64,000 nucleotides of DNA from Struthio camelus (Eukaryota > Chordata > Aves > Struthioniformes > Struthionidae): the NCBI RefSeq assembly GCF_040807025.1, contig NC_090944.1, forward strand, positions 113,026,238-113,090,237, in the 5' to 3' direction. Below, piece by piece: positions 25,401 to 38,400 of this stretch. The translations under genes were made by a program, and so were the position numbers. The notes beneath the pieces are model-generated. The model saw nothing but the letters and a program-made list of their open reading frames with translations. It was not told where the DNA came from and did no database searches. Position 1 is the stretch's first letter; every line of letters begins with the position of its first letter.

Positions 25401-27960
25401 AGCATTCACTGTAAGCCTGTCTATATGAACTATTTTTTTCCATAAAAAGCCAGTAGTCTATGTCATCAAGTGTTACTGAAAAGCTTTGTAAAATAGATTC
25501 ATTTCAGGTTACTTGCGGTAACAAAAGATGGTATTAAACATAATTTTGCAATCAGGTACAGAAATGCATACATATTAGCTCCTTAATACAGTAGTTTAAT
25601 AATACCTTTCTGAGGAAGTACAGGACCGCCAATGGTAAATTTCCAGTTATTTTGAAATTCACACCATACACCAAAAAAAAGGTAAAGAACTTCATATAAC
25701 TTAGGCCTTGGAGGTACACACCTTCACAAAGCTATGTCCTGACACTGAAATGTGACACTAAGGGCTGCCTAATCCTGCCAGGAGGGGAAGCACACTATGG
25801 AGCTTGTCTGTTAGCGCACCTGCAGTTGTCTAACGTAGAGGATAGGCTGTGACAGGTTGCAGAGGTTAAGCTGTTAACTCGTGGGTCCTGCTAGCGCGCA
25901 GAAAGGACTGTAATTGCATCATCACTCTGCTGACTGGCTTGAGAAGAATCTGTTGCATCCAACCTGTAAGCTGGAGACGTTTAAAAATTATTTTTTGATG
26001 TTGCAATGCGTTCTGTGAGGAAGACTGATCTAATTTAAGAAAAGGATTACTACTACACCTAGGGCCTACATGTTCTTCAATCCCAGGCGGTATTAAGGTC
26101 AGTGCTGTTTTGTCACCTGTACCTGATCAGTGAGAAGCTGAGGTATTAATCTGCTGGGAAGCACATCTTCTGAGGCACAGCTGTGAATTACAGCACAGAG
26201 TTTTAAGTAGTCTGGAAACAGCTTAATCCTAAGCAATAAACCCTACCCCAACGTGATCCTTCTCACTGCGGCGAGGAGGAGGGAGGAAGGAGTCAGAGCA
26301 GAAAGGAGGCAGTGGTCCCAGGACTATAAGCAGGCTGAAACTTAAGTCAGGATGAAGAAAAATAGGGGGCAGTAGATACTAAGCTACAGGGCCAAATCTT
26401 GCAAGCAGTTAGAAAAACTTCCCCAGTACTGTTAAAGAAGTGTGAATAAATGACCATAAAAGCAAGTCCTGACATTCTGAGCACCATGAAAGTGGAAGAT
26501 TAATGTATTTTTAATTAATAATGCAATATTAAAAACCAGAATGAACCTCAACTCGGTAGTGCAAACCATTATCACAGCCAGAATTTATGAAAGACTGCAC
26601 AAACAGCACTGAAATCACAGCTATATCCTTACCACCACCGCCACTAAATTCCTGTAAACTCCAATTTCCCCTCTCTCTTTTTTTGTTTTGTTTTAATACA
26701 TATATGCATACACAGGCTCGCAACCTTAACAGTAATGCCCAGTTCATTCCCCCAAAAGCTCCATGGTTCAGCTTTGAACATATACGCACGTTTTTTCTGC
26801 TGTCTCCCAACTGCCAACATTGTAAAAGCCAATAAGCAACAATTGTTGCAACACACAAAGTTGCCCTTAGTTGAAGAGAAGAAAACCTCCTTTCTCACAC
26901 TTCCACAGAGGTAGGATGTACTGGCAATGGTTTTCCTTTTAAAGAGCATGGTTGCTAACTACAACAAAAATAGTAGTCTGAAATAAGTTATTTTTGTCAA
27001 TGTTGTTAAACAACATTGCCTTTTTAGAAGCCTACTAAGGAAATGACTCCTGCTGGGCCGTGCTTGATCGCCACTCAGGTATGTCAGTACAGTTGTTAGG
27101 GGGCTACTTAGTAAATTAGGTTAGTAGATGTGGATTAAGACCACACCAGACCAAGCTCCACACCAAAAAGGGTTATCTTAAGATCAGATAACTTTACTAA
27201 TTTCAGTTAGTGGACAGACCTAGAAACGGTGGTATTAGCAATACAGAGAAGCTGACAACTGTGGGCAAAAACGTAAGATTCTTTCATAGCTAAAGAAAAT
27301 TGATGTATCGTGAAACTTGCATCTTCTAACTCCTCCCGGAGGCTTCTGTTTAACTAAACTGCAGCTAACATGCCTATTAGCTTCAGTTAAATCCATGGAT
27401 ATCCTCAAGTCAAGTTAGACTAGCTAGAAGATAAAATTGCCAGCTGCTAAATAAACATTTTCCCCCAAAGTATTCCATGCCTCCCTCATATTTGGAATTA
27501 GCTTGCTTTCACTTAGTTTTGATACTCCTTTCTTCAAGATACAAACTGAAGCCTATTCTGAATATTTTGCAGGAGAAAAAGGGTCAGCTGAATGCAGTAT
27601 CCTGCATCATAAAACCTATTTATGCATTAACCACTAATGACTAAAGCAGTTTCTGCTAAGTCAAACAGACAAAAGGGTTTAAATTCTTTATAAAGAATTT
27701 CTATAAGCATGTTTTTATAAACATGAAATGTATGTTTATAAACATAATAAAATCATGTTTATAAACATGAATTCATATTTTCCTTTAAAACAAGGAAATG
27801 GGTTTCTTATCTGGAACATTAAAAAGTGGTTTCTGGAGAAGTGTGTATCTTTGTACACCCTAAACAATTACATTTTACTCTCACAGCAGCATTCAATGAG
27901 ATTCAGCAGCAAGATGTTAGAAGAGAGGATCTAGAACTGAGCGTGATGCCATTTGGAGCT
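16440..27960. other. gene-poor stretch, partly resembling minus-strand 3'UTR
   Basis: About 11.5 kb between MRPS10 and the UTP25 promoter region. No exon set of a recognised protein was found on either strand. Minus-strand AATAAA hexamers (TTTATT on +) recur. The clearest is at 25274-25279, in a context resembling the 3' end of a transcript running right to left. Two minus-strand open segments with passable acceptors lie at 24086-24216 (41 codons) and 24772-24886. Simple T and A runs are common (for example 19544-19567 and 22137-22150). Confidence 0.45.
27708..27769. repeat. three palindromic repeats at exact 23-base spacing
   Basis: Copies are CATGTTTTTATAAACATG (27708-27725), TATGTTTATAAACATA (27731-27746) and CATGTTTATAAACATG (27754-27769). 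Each is an inverted repeat able to fold on itself, and each carries forkhead-like TGTTTA and TAAACA in opposed orientation. The repeat unit is 23 bases. It lies about 1 kb upstream of the UTP25 CpG island. Confidence 0.9.
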
Positions 27961-27974
27961 TCTTTTGATTTTAC

Positions 27975-28239
27975 CTTTTAGATGAAGGTAGTTTGAGCAT
28001 TAAGGACTTCTCTTTGGCCTTCCTCCTCCTCTAGACTTATGGTTGGGATTTTCCCAGGAATCGTGTGCTTTTCACAACAACGCTGCACTCGATAGGTCAG
28101 TTTTGCAAGACGCTCCAGCTCAAGTAATTTGTACATATGTATGTCATTTGCAGTGTTTCCCTCCGTTTGCTAAGTAGATTACTTTAGACTGGGTTTGGAT
28201 TATTCCTTCTTCTAGGTCTAAGTAGTGTTGCATTCGTCT
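27975..28239 (-). other. possible minus-strand exon, protein-like reading, unidentified
   Basis: On the minus strand, an acceptor-like TTCTCAG precedes 28239 and a donor-like AAAAG/GTAAAA follows 27975. From 28169 downward one frame stays open to a TAA at 27978-27980 and reads like soluble protein: HMYKLLELERLAKLTYRVQ, then CCEKHTIPGKIPTISLEEEE. A second frame in the upstream part (RMQHYLDLEEGIIQTQSKVI) also looks protein-like but stops, so the two would need a frameshift or an internal acceptor at 28170. I do not recognise the protein. Position and direction would fit a transcript divergent from UTP25. It could equally be an old processed pseudogene or chance. Confidence 0.3.
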
Positions 28240-28779
28240 CTGAGAATTACAAGGGTTTTCTTTATATGAATAAAGCTCAGAGCCTCCTCTTCATGGCTGT
28301 TTCCAGAGCAGCAGTTAGAGCCCTTGGGCAGTCCTGGTTTGCTCAAATCCCCTGTGCTTGTCCAGTCTCAACCCCAAAGTATATAGGGAGAAATATTATG
28401 CTAGTAACGTGCAATAGCTCTAAGCTGCACTAAATGCCAGTGCAAAGAGAAAAGCAGCAGGTCCTAAATGTATTCTGCCCACCCTAATTATACTTCATTG
28501 GCACCCACCCACACACAGTGTGGGACTATAATGGCAGCTCTTTTGTCTTGCAGAGACTTAGAGAAAGTGCGAGAGAATAAATTGTAGGTGGAATTGCTCC
28601 CAGGCCTAGTAAAGAAATCTAAGACCTGGGAACTTATTTGCAAGAAGAAAGGCTAGCACAGGCGGGTATTTAAGATGTTCAGTTCGGTGAGAACATCCTG
28701 ATCTGCGGCCTTCAGTAATTTAAAAGTCAGTGTGGTTTCTGGCTGGGCTGGAAACGGGTAACTCCGTTTTCGGGGGAGG

Positions 28780-29460
28780 GGGGGAGTACGGAACGTTTTT
28801 CTCTTGCTCCCGAAAACGGTCCGAGCCGGTGCAAGGCGCAAACGCCGCGGCGGTCCGACCGGCGCGCCTCTCCCCACCGCGGGGAAGGCCCCGGGGAGGC
28901 AGTACAAACTGCGAACCGTTAAGCCAACCCCCGGTTCGCGGGTGGTCGTTGGCGGCGGCGGCGGTGATTGCCGGGCCGAGCCGTGCCGGTAAACCGGTAC
29001 CGGCTACCACCGCTCCTCTCCCCGCCCCGCCCCGCCGCGCGGCAGAGGGCAGCGCGACAGCAGCGCCTTACGGGCGGGCCGTAAAGCGGCGCGGCGGCGG
29101 CATGGGGAAGCGGCGCGGCGGGCGGGAGCTGCTCCGCACCCTGAGCAAGAAGCAGAGGCGGCACCTCAAGGAGTTTGGGGAGGAGCACCCTTTCTACGAC
29201 AAGTGAGTGCTTTGGGGGGGGAGGGGGGGGGACGCTGAGCCCCCGCCCGCCTCGCGGGCCGCCGGCGCGGCCTGTGGCAGCCCCGCGGCTGTCACCCGGG
29301 TCGAGCCCTGGTCTCCTCCGGCGGCCGGGGCCTCCCGCGGGCACGGCCGCCCCGCGCTGGGCTGCCCCTTCCCCGCGGGGACTGCCCGGGAGTGTCGTGC
29401 GGCTGCGGTAGCTGCTGTCCGCCGCGCGGGGCCGGTTGCGCGCCGCTGGGCCCGACTGTC
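28780..29460 (+). promoter_or_regulatory. UTP25: CpG-island promoter of UTP25
   Basis: Dense CpG and GC-rich sequence begins near 28780 and runs through exon 1 into intron 1. Sp1-type GGGCGGG boxes (CCCCGCCCCGCCCCGCC near 29018-29036) lie 60-90 bases upstream of the ATG. A symmetrical GGTAAACCGGTACCGG stretch lies near 28988-29003. No TATA box is visible. Islands of this kind often fire in both directions, which matters for the possible minus-strand exon at 27975-28239. Confidence 0.8.
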
Positions 29461-32400
29461 CTAGTGGTATAGCGGAGCCGCTGGCTCGGGGCTACAGGAG
29501 CCCCTCTCTGTCCCCGCACTCCTGCTCCAAAGCCGTGCCCGGCTGTCACCGCTGCCTCTGATAACGTCCTCTGAGTTCCTGAGGGAAAAGGAAGTTGCAC
29601 CTGCGGGGCTGGCTGCGTTTGGCACTGCCACACGTGAGCTTGAAAGAGTAAAGGAAGGAGGAAAATCGGGAGTCAGATTTCTTTGAAACGGATGTTGTAA
29701 AGTCATCTTGTGTAGCCCAGAGGTGCTATAGAAAGTGAAAAAGTGGAGAAGCGTGAGTTAAGACTCCTGTTTCAACCTTGGGTCAATCACTTCAAGCTCT
29801 AGCTTTCCCACTGGTTGCTCTGCAGCCCTTTCTGATTTGGCAAATGCTGAGAAAATTCGGTATTGAAGGTAATCTGTGACAGGAGCCATGACTAAATCTG
29901 CAGGATGCATGCCTATCAAAAAAGGCTTTATACTTTCGAGCCCCCGTGCAGACTTGTAAGGAATGAGCTGCTTAGACTAACTCTTATGGAATTTGTTGCT
30001 GGGGTAGCCTTAGAAGGCTGTGAGGAAAACAGATTGTTAGCTTACCTGCGGAGTTTGAGGTGGTATGCCTTTAGCAGCAGGCACTCTTTTGGCAAGTAGT
30101 GTTGAGGCGTGTTAGTCTTAAGAACAGACGAGAGTGCTGCTCTTAATAAAACCTGACCTTAACTACTGTTGGCTGGGTTCACTCACGTCTCGTCCAGTTG
30201 AATAATCACAGCTGAGCGCTTTGAGGTTGACCCTTTCTTTCTTTAGTCTTGCTTACAAACATAAATTCATCTTATCTAGGCTAGACTGGTCCCGCTTCTT
30301 CCTCAGCTCAAGATCTCTTGCAGCCTGCTTGACTTCTGTGCTCCTTTAAAAGTTTTACTCTTGCCCTTCCTTTCAGGTAGCTCTGGCCTGACCTTTCTGG
30401 ATAGAGGAATTTTTGTTCAAGTCTCCCTGATGGGTGTGCTGTAGGAAGTTCCCTACTTTCTGAAGCTCTTCTTCAATTTTTATCTGTGTAACTGGATCCT
30501 TCTTAACACTTGGACTTCTGATTAAAGCTAGAAACGGATATAAAATGTTTTGCTTCTTGAACAGTTATAACACTTGAGTGCTTAGGCTTCACAGTGCAGG
30601 GTGTACCATCACCTGGGAGGGTAACCAAGTGCTGAGTTTGTTTTCTTAGTGGGGGTGGGGTGAAGCTGTGGTTTTAAGCTTCCTTTAACTTCACAAAGAC
30701 TTGTACAGCTCAGTGATTCCCTTTCTCCTCCTTTTTTCTCCCATGTATAACACCATTGACAGAGTAAGATATTTCAGTGCTTTCTTTTCAGGATTTCTGG
30801 AAGACCAGAAGCAACTCAAATCTGTGAACTGGTAATATACTTTTGCTTCTTCCTCACTTCCATCTTTTCACTTCACTGAACTGACAATAGAATAGACATT
30901 TAGCATTTCATCTTACAAGTTATTCAGACTGGTTTAGCTGTTACATGTCGGAAACCTGCCTTTCGGAGAAAAAATTAATTTTTTTGTGTGGTTCTTAGTT
31001 GCTCTGTGCAGGTTCTAAGTCAAAACTGTGATACCATAAGAGGGCAGAAGAAGCAGGAAGTAACACAGCTGATCTTGGTTTTCTTGCATGTTACTTAGTC
31101 ATAGTGAAAAGTAAATTGTGCTTTTAAGTTGTTTTTAAACTTAATTAATATATAATTAATAAACTGTGGTTACACAGACCCCCTTAGTGTTGCACGACTT
31201 GAGGGAAGAATTGTTTTGTTCTCTGTTGAGCAACAGGTTTTCCGTTGAACGAATAAATGTGTTAATGCTTGCTGCTTCAGAGTGCCAGTGCTTTACCTTT
31301 ATTTTAGGTCAGGATTTATTACCCTCATTTATCATCAGATTAATTAACAAGTTGGAAGTTGTTAATTGATCTTGATTGAACTTTGAACAACTTCAAAGTT
31401 GGTGTGGAGCGACTTCCACTTGGTGTGGAAAAATTAATTATTCCAGTTCATTTGTTTCTTTTAGCATTTTTTTGTGTTTATATTGTATATACTGAATTTT
31501 TTCACTTTGGGATAAAAGGAACTAAGAAAGGAAGAAGTAAATAGTGCTTTGCTTATACTCCTGGCTTCACTATAATTTTGGCTATGAACTGATCCACTGT
31601 TGTGCTGGTTTGTACAAGCGTGGGACAGAATTGGCTACTGGAGTCTGGCTGATTTAGAGCTTAGATCTTTACAGCTGAGCCAAACCTCACTAACTCCCTG
31701 GTGAATGTCAGCGGACTGAAGGCTCTTTTGCTGACCTTGAAAGACAGAAGCGTTTTCAGTATGCTCTGTCTCCTGTTGCTAGTTCAGTAGGTGTGTTCCT
31801 CTGTGTGTGTGTTCTTCTACAATCCTTGCTGTGTGTGTGGTTTTCTTAGGAAAATCCAGCAACACTTTAGTAAACACTGTAGAGATCAGGTGTACTGACT
31901 CAGTTGAGACTGAAAGAACCACATTTTGTGCTGATCTGTGTTAAATCAGTGCAGAACTACCTACTCTTTAGTCAGTATTTGAAAAACTATTAACTGAATT
32001 TCTTAAAAATAAGGGGGGAGGGGCAGATTCTGCATTCAGAAACAATTTTTGTTCATAGAGAAGTTTCCCGACAATACTTCATTGATATGAAAAACTAATC
32101 TTTATAAGGAACAAAAATTGTGACACCCATAAGCTTTGTTTTTGCTAATAACTTGATTATTTATCTTAATACTATGGTATTAGGAACATGTAGAATACTT
32201 ACTGAATAGGATCTTAAGAACTACATTGGAGATTTACCTATGTAATTTTTTTTGAAATGTGTATGTGCCTGAGTCTACTAAGATGCTTTCAAAATCTGAA
32301 TGGAGGTGTCCAGCATAACCAGCTGCATAAAATGGAGTATTTTTGAAAATCTCCATTGCCTCTACATAAGGACAGGATGGGAGAAGGTAAAACTTAACCT

Positions 32401-35400
32401 GGGAGCTAGAGGCGAGCGTGTTGGCTTGCTGTCTGCCAGCTAATAGATTGTTACTGTTGTTGCTGTTATACTTCTGCTTTCATTTTCAGTCTGAGAATTC
32501 TGATAAATCAAGTGCAGAAAGTGATTCGGAGACTGAACCTGAACAGGCCTCGGTGTATCACAAACTACTGGCTACGCTGAAGACTTCTCCTGAGTCTGAG
32601 AGTGAGGAAGAAGAGGATGAAAGTGAATCAGAAGAAGCTGGGGAAAGTGAGACAGAAATGGACAGTGAAGGGTCCCAGGAGACTGGGGAAGCAGAAGGTG
32701 GTGAAGAAGATGAAAATGATATACCAGACAAGGAAGAAGGTGGTTTATCTTTTCCCATGCTTTGGTAAAAATTGTTTCAGATAGAGAGTTTGAATAGTAG
32801 CAGTTTTAGCAAGGATCCTGGTTTAGACTGGCTTGTTGGCTGGGTGTTCTGCCCTGGAGAGACTGTTGCTCCAGCGCCTCTGTGCCTCTTGCAGCAGCTG
32901 CTAGAGGATTTAGCAGGGGAGAGGGCAGCTCTACTCGTTTTCCAGCAGACAGCCTGCTGCTTCTCCCTCAGATGTTGTTTGTGCAGCAGCACAGGGGGAA
33001 TCCACAAGGAGCAGGATACGAGGGGTTCTCGCTCACTCACTGGGAAACGCAAGCTGTTCTCTCACACAGCATCTGGTTTGACTACTGCCACAGAGAGGAG
33101 GGAAAGGTTTGCCTTGTAGCAGGGGAAAGACTATTTAAATTAAAAGGAAAACCCCTTCTTTACGAGGGGGCAGCCTCATCTGTCTGTGAAAAAATGGTAG
33201 CAGAAAGGAGTCAACTTTTTATAGTGTTTAGTTACTTAGGGTCTTTGGCAGCTATGTAACATATACATGGCAGGTGAGTCAAAAGTCTTTGTTACTGCAA
33301 AATGCAATGCCCATTTTTTTTGTTTTTGGATAGATTATTTGGAGAAGAAACATCTAGTAACTGAAAACGAACAACCTAGCCAACAAGAGGTAGCTATAGA
33401 TAGTAACTCTTCCAGGAGTTACTCCTGTTCCAGGAGAATATAACCCATTTCTCTTTCCAGCTAAAGATACAGCAGAGCAGATGCTTGGTGAGGAGCAGGC
33501 TGATGGTGCAGATACCTCTTGTGACCTCAGTCATGGAGTAATTGAGGAGTTTACTGATGCGAAACACGAATCTGAATTTAGCTTGGAAACCAATTTCATG
33601 GAAGAGGAGAGTGGAGATTACAACGCAGATGAGAGAAGGAGCAGTACTTCACAAGCCTTTTCAGAAGGTAAAACACAGTGTATTTCTGTGTGGTGATCTT
33701 CCTCTAGAGGAGCATCTGTAAACATGTATAAATCGTCAACCCTCCTCATGATATGCTGTATAGCTTCTGATACATTATTCATTGTATTGCCTGCATGTGA
33801 GCCAGTTAAATAAGGGACACTTAAAGTTAATGCAGTGGGTATTGCATTAGCCCCTTACAGACCGAAGCTGAACCACTTGTTTTCCATAGCCCCCATTGGC
33901 AGGGATCGGTGCATGGTTCATGTTATGCCTTTTAAAGCTGAAATCTCAGGAACTGGAAACGTGGGGCAAGAGGGTTATTACTGTTCTATGTTTTAGTACT
34001 GGCTAAAACTGGTGTTATAAAGGGTCCTGCAAGCCTGTGCTTGGCTGTGGAAGATATTCTTGGTGCAGACAGTGCAGTAGATGGTCACAAGGCTGACCTG
34101 TGAGGGAGGGCATCCTTCACAACTGGATGGAGTTAGAGGAGAGATTCTGGGAAGCTTGGGCGGCCACAGTAATTAAGATGAATGTTTGAGTCCCCTTCTG
34201 AATTAGGAGGGTTGTGCAGAGGAATCTTACCACACCAGGAGCAGAAAGTCATGAAGTACTGCTAAAGCATCTGTGCGGTATCCCTTAAGGATGTAGCTCA
34301 GAATCTCACTGAGCACTGCTGTGTGCTCATGGGGGCAGTCTGAGCCCCAGTGTTGGAGTTGTCCCCTCATGTGTTGTACAAATAGCTGTGCGCTCTGGGG
34401 TGTGATCTTTCAGTGATGCACCCCACACTGGCACTTACAGAGCTTCTATTCATATTTTATGCTCTGGGGTTTTAATATCAGATGGCATAGTTTGAAAGAG
34501 AGGAATGTTTGTAGCATCCCTAGTGATGCTGGCTTGTCATCCTGGAGCAGCAGCTGACATTAGATCTGGGAAGCAGCCTAGCTGATACATGCAATGTGTG
34601 GAAGCATCAAAGGGCCATGTGATAGAAAAAACAGCTCATTCTTGTTACCATGAGAATATTACTTATGCTATTGGTATTGCATTTTAATGAGAACCACAGC
34701 TCTCCAAATGCATGCTAAAAGTTATAACAGCTTTGTTCAGCCTATAAAGGATGCACTACTTTTCAGGGGGTTCGTGTAGCTTGCAAGTGGCTTTGTAATC
34801 TGTTACAGAAAGTGAGTCACCTAAAATAGCAGAGAGGTGATAAATTTCTACCGTCATCCTGGGGTCGCTAGAATTCCTAAAATGCTTCACATTATTCCTT
34901 TTACTTTATCTGACCGATGCTGGCCTCAGTAAAACTTACTGAGGAGAGACCCTTTTTTATAATTAAATGGTATCTCATTTATTTGCATTCCTAGAAAGAT
35001 ATTCTCAGCAGTATAATGATTAGCAAATGTCTTGACTTCTGCCTGGACAGCTTGCATGTGGGCTAGGCACCAGGCATTAGTGTTCTCTTGTTGCTTTTCT
35101 TTGTGCAGCGTGTAGCTCTTTGTAGCAATCGATACACAGGGCATGGCTTTCTAAATAAGCTTTGCACGTGACTTGTGCATTCCAGTGTCTTTGAATATAA
35201 CGTGATTTTACAGTTCCGTGCCTATGTCAGTCTTCTCTTTCTTTTCCAAAAAAGAAAGGCTGATTAAATAAATCAGACTTTTATTCAGTTCTAGCAATTT
35301 CTGCCTACCTTCCCCTAGCTCCCCTAATCTTTGTCTGCTTTATTACAAACTGTATTCACATCCCTGGCCAAAGCTTCTAAGCCTTAGGCAGAACTTCTTA

Positions 35401-38400
35401 AAAATTAAAAACAACGCTAAGCTCACAAAGGTCTCTACTATTGACAGTCTATTTCACTAGCAAAGGATGGAGCTACTAACTGATGTTCATCAGTGTCTGA
35501 GCTTAAGACAGAAAATTACCACAGTGTTTCCGCTACAAACTGTTAAAACAATCTTTCTTACTTCATTCTGCTTTCCTGTCCAACACTTATTTTGTGATTG
35601 AAAGTTCTAGTACTTCCAGAAGTGCCTCTTTTGAGAGAAAAAAAAAAAAAAGGGGGAGGGGGCAAATCTGTCAAATCTATATCTCTACTTTTGTAGAGAG
35701 AATTTGACATCCTGACTCTGTCTCCAAGTGCTTTGAAATAACTAGTTTTAACAATGGTGTTGGCTAGGAGAGAAGTTGTTTGTCTTTTACAAATGCATTC
35801 TGAAGCTCAATTCTAGTATTAGCTGCAATAGTTCTGGATTTTTTGTTTGTTTGTTTTAAATAGATCCATTTAAACAACACATGGACAAAGAAATGGAAGA
35901 AAAAGAAGTAGAAAAAATGTCAACGCTTTCTAAATCTTCAAGTCAAACAAAGGTAATAGTGTTCTGTAGCTATCTAGAGTTCCTAAAGATGCTGGGGTTA
36001 AAATAGCTCTTCTTATGTAAGTAAAGTAGATTCCTAATTGTTACTAGCTATTGGCATTGGAATTGTCAAGGTTTTGTCAGACTATGTTGCTGCTGAAGTG
36101 TTTTCCTCTTTGCTTAGCACTAAGCTGGAGGCATAAAGTGACACATCCGAGACACTTATTTGTAATCCTGAAACCATGGGTGTTGGTCTTGACATGAGGT
36201 GGAAACAAGCCACTTTGAGCGGTAACAGCATAATACCAGGGACGTGCTGAACCTGTGAGGTGAACGTGTATAGTGTTAAAAATGCTTGCAATACAGCTTA
36301 ATCTTTTTGTTTCAGGATGGCTATATCTTTGTATACGTTTACAAGCAGGTGAAGGCGAATTCCACTATTAAATTGTTAATATTGGAATTAATGCGTGAAT
36401 TACAGTACCAGGGAAGCGTTTCATCGCTTGAGAAAGAATATTGTTTTTCAAACACTAATTTTGAGACCAATTTTTGCTTCCCAACTTTTTCATGTCTGAT
36501 TTTGTTTTGGAGGTTTGCCTTGCGTTCGTTCTGGTCAGCCGTACACGCTGAGTGACATTCATTGGCAGGTATCCAATAGTTAGTCAGTCAAAAAGCAAGC
36601 TGCAATTTCTATTTATTTATTTATTTCCCCTCTCCTGGAACAGGGTAGCCAAAGACACCAGTGTCACCTGACGCGATATACTATATATCTTTGGTTAGCT
36701 TGGTGTAACCACTTTACAGAAATAGACTGGGACAAGTTATAAGGCAAGAGGCTTAAAGCATTTAGCGTTCTCCCCTGCTACAGTTTTCACCCTGGAAGTT
36801 AAACATACTCTAGCTAGACTGGCATTTGGCAACTGATTCTTAACTTCTGGGTTTAGTCCCTAAAGAATTTTTTTCTTTAAATAAAGTACCTACCTCAGGG
36901 TGGTTGATCTATAAGCAGAGCCGTGCTCCTGGTTCTTGTCTTGTCCCTGTTTTGTGCCACTGATTTGCCAGCTAGCGTTGGGCAGAAATGACATCCTTCC
37001 TCTTCCTTTATTTTCTCATCTGTAAAATGAGCACTGTGATTGCCACCTCACTCAATTTTATTGTCATTTTCCTTGGTAGATATTAAAGAAAAGAAATTGC
37101 ATAGTGAAAGAATGATTTCAACTTGCATTATGAAAAGATAATGTCTCAAACTTCATGAGCTTTAATAAATTGCCAGCAGTAGCAGTGTGCGCCTAACTGT
37201 ACTAAGTTTGGTAGGTTTGACTCTTCTTTTCTTTCAGTGGCCAAGGCTGGGCCAGGTAACTTTTTCTTCCGTTTTGGAGAAACATAAAACCTTAAAACCA
37301 GATAAAGAACTTGACGTGAAACAGCTTCATCTTCACAAGCCTTTAGAAGTCACTTGGCCGAAAGTGAACAAACAATTCCTCTCCTCACTGAACAAACCAA
37401 GTGATCTCTGTTTTACTCCACTACAAAGAGAACTCTTCTGTATCATGAATACATACAGGGACTTGTTCTATCCAGAAAGAACTGCTTTAACAAACGGAGA
37501 AGAAATCCGGCTTGCTTATTGCCTGCATGCACTGAACCATGTCCTGAAGGCAAATGCCCAGGTGCTTACCAATAATGCTAAACGGAGGGACCAAAAGCCA
37601 AGGATTGACAATGATGACTACAGAGATCAAGGGCTCACTAGACCTAAGGTAAGAGAACTTAGTCTATGTGATTTCCCCCTGTCCGCGTGTTTGGTGAGGC
37701 CAGGTAAACATCCCGGTGATTTAATGTGAAATATTTCCATTGCTGCTGTGTCATGTGGCATGTTCCCAGGCATGCGCCTTTACATATCCCTTGGTCGTGC
37801 CTGGAAGTTGTCTGCGATAGGCCGGGGCAAATACTCTGTTAGAAGTAGTAAAGTAGTGAGCGTAAGTTTACCAGTCAGCCTGTTTCTGTGTTAAGCCAAG
37901 CTGACAGCTCACCTTTTTCCTTATCCTTGTATTGTTAGAGACTGACATGTTACCTTTTCCTGCTTCCATTTCTAAACCTACCAGTGTTGAAAGTGCCTCC
38001 ACATTCATCTTCAGTGTTAGTGCAGGTAGTGGAGGCTATCACCCAATGCAGGATGCTCCAGAAGTTTGTGGGTTTTTTTTGTCATTATGCGCTTGTAAGG
38101 ACTGGTTTGCACGGCCACTTTCCTTCTACCAAAGCTTGGCTAGTTCCTCCAACTTTCCCTTTATCCCAACAAGTCATGCTTTGCTCCAGGCACTCCTTTC
38201 TAGTGCAGCATCACTTGCTGGGAGACTGTCCTTCGCAGTTATTGCGTGATGACAGCTGTGCCAGAAAAGATCTCTCTATGCCTGGGGTGCCTTTGGGGAT
38301 CCAGTCCCATTGACAAGGCCACTTATCACAGTTAATGGCAGGGGCCTCACACCAAGCCGAAAGCACCATTTTGATGGAGTATGTCATTAATCCACAGTAT

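Noticed and set aside
16900-28700. IRF6, expected left of UTP25 from human gene order
   Set aside because: The DNA-binding domain and IAD exons are long and distinctive, and no frame on either strand resembles them here.
28653-29344. Several overlapping open frames on both strands in the UTP25 CpG island
   Set aside because: Only the frame starting at 29102 matches a known N-terminus (MGKRRGG...EEHPFYDK); the others are compositional shadows.
32772-33259. 115- and 125-codon plus-strand frames in UTP25 intron 3
   Set aside because: They lie between well-defined exons, break the UTP25 frame and have no similarity to the family.
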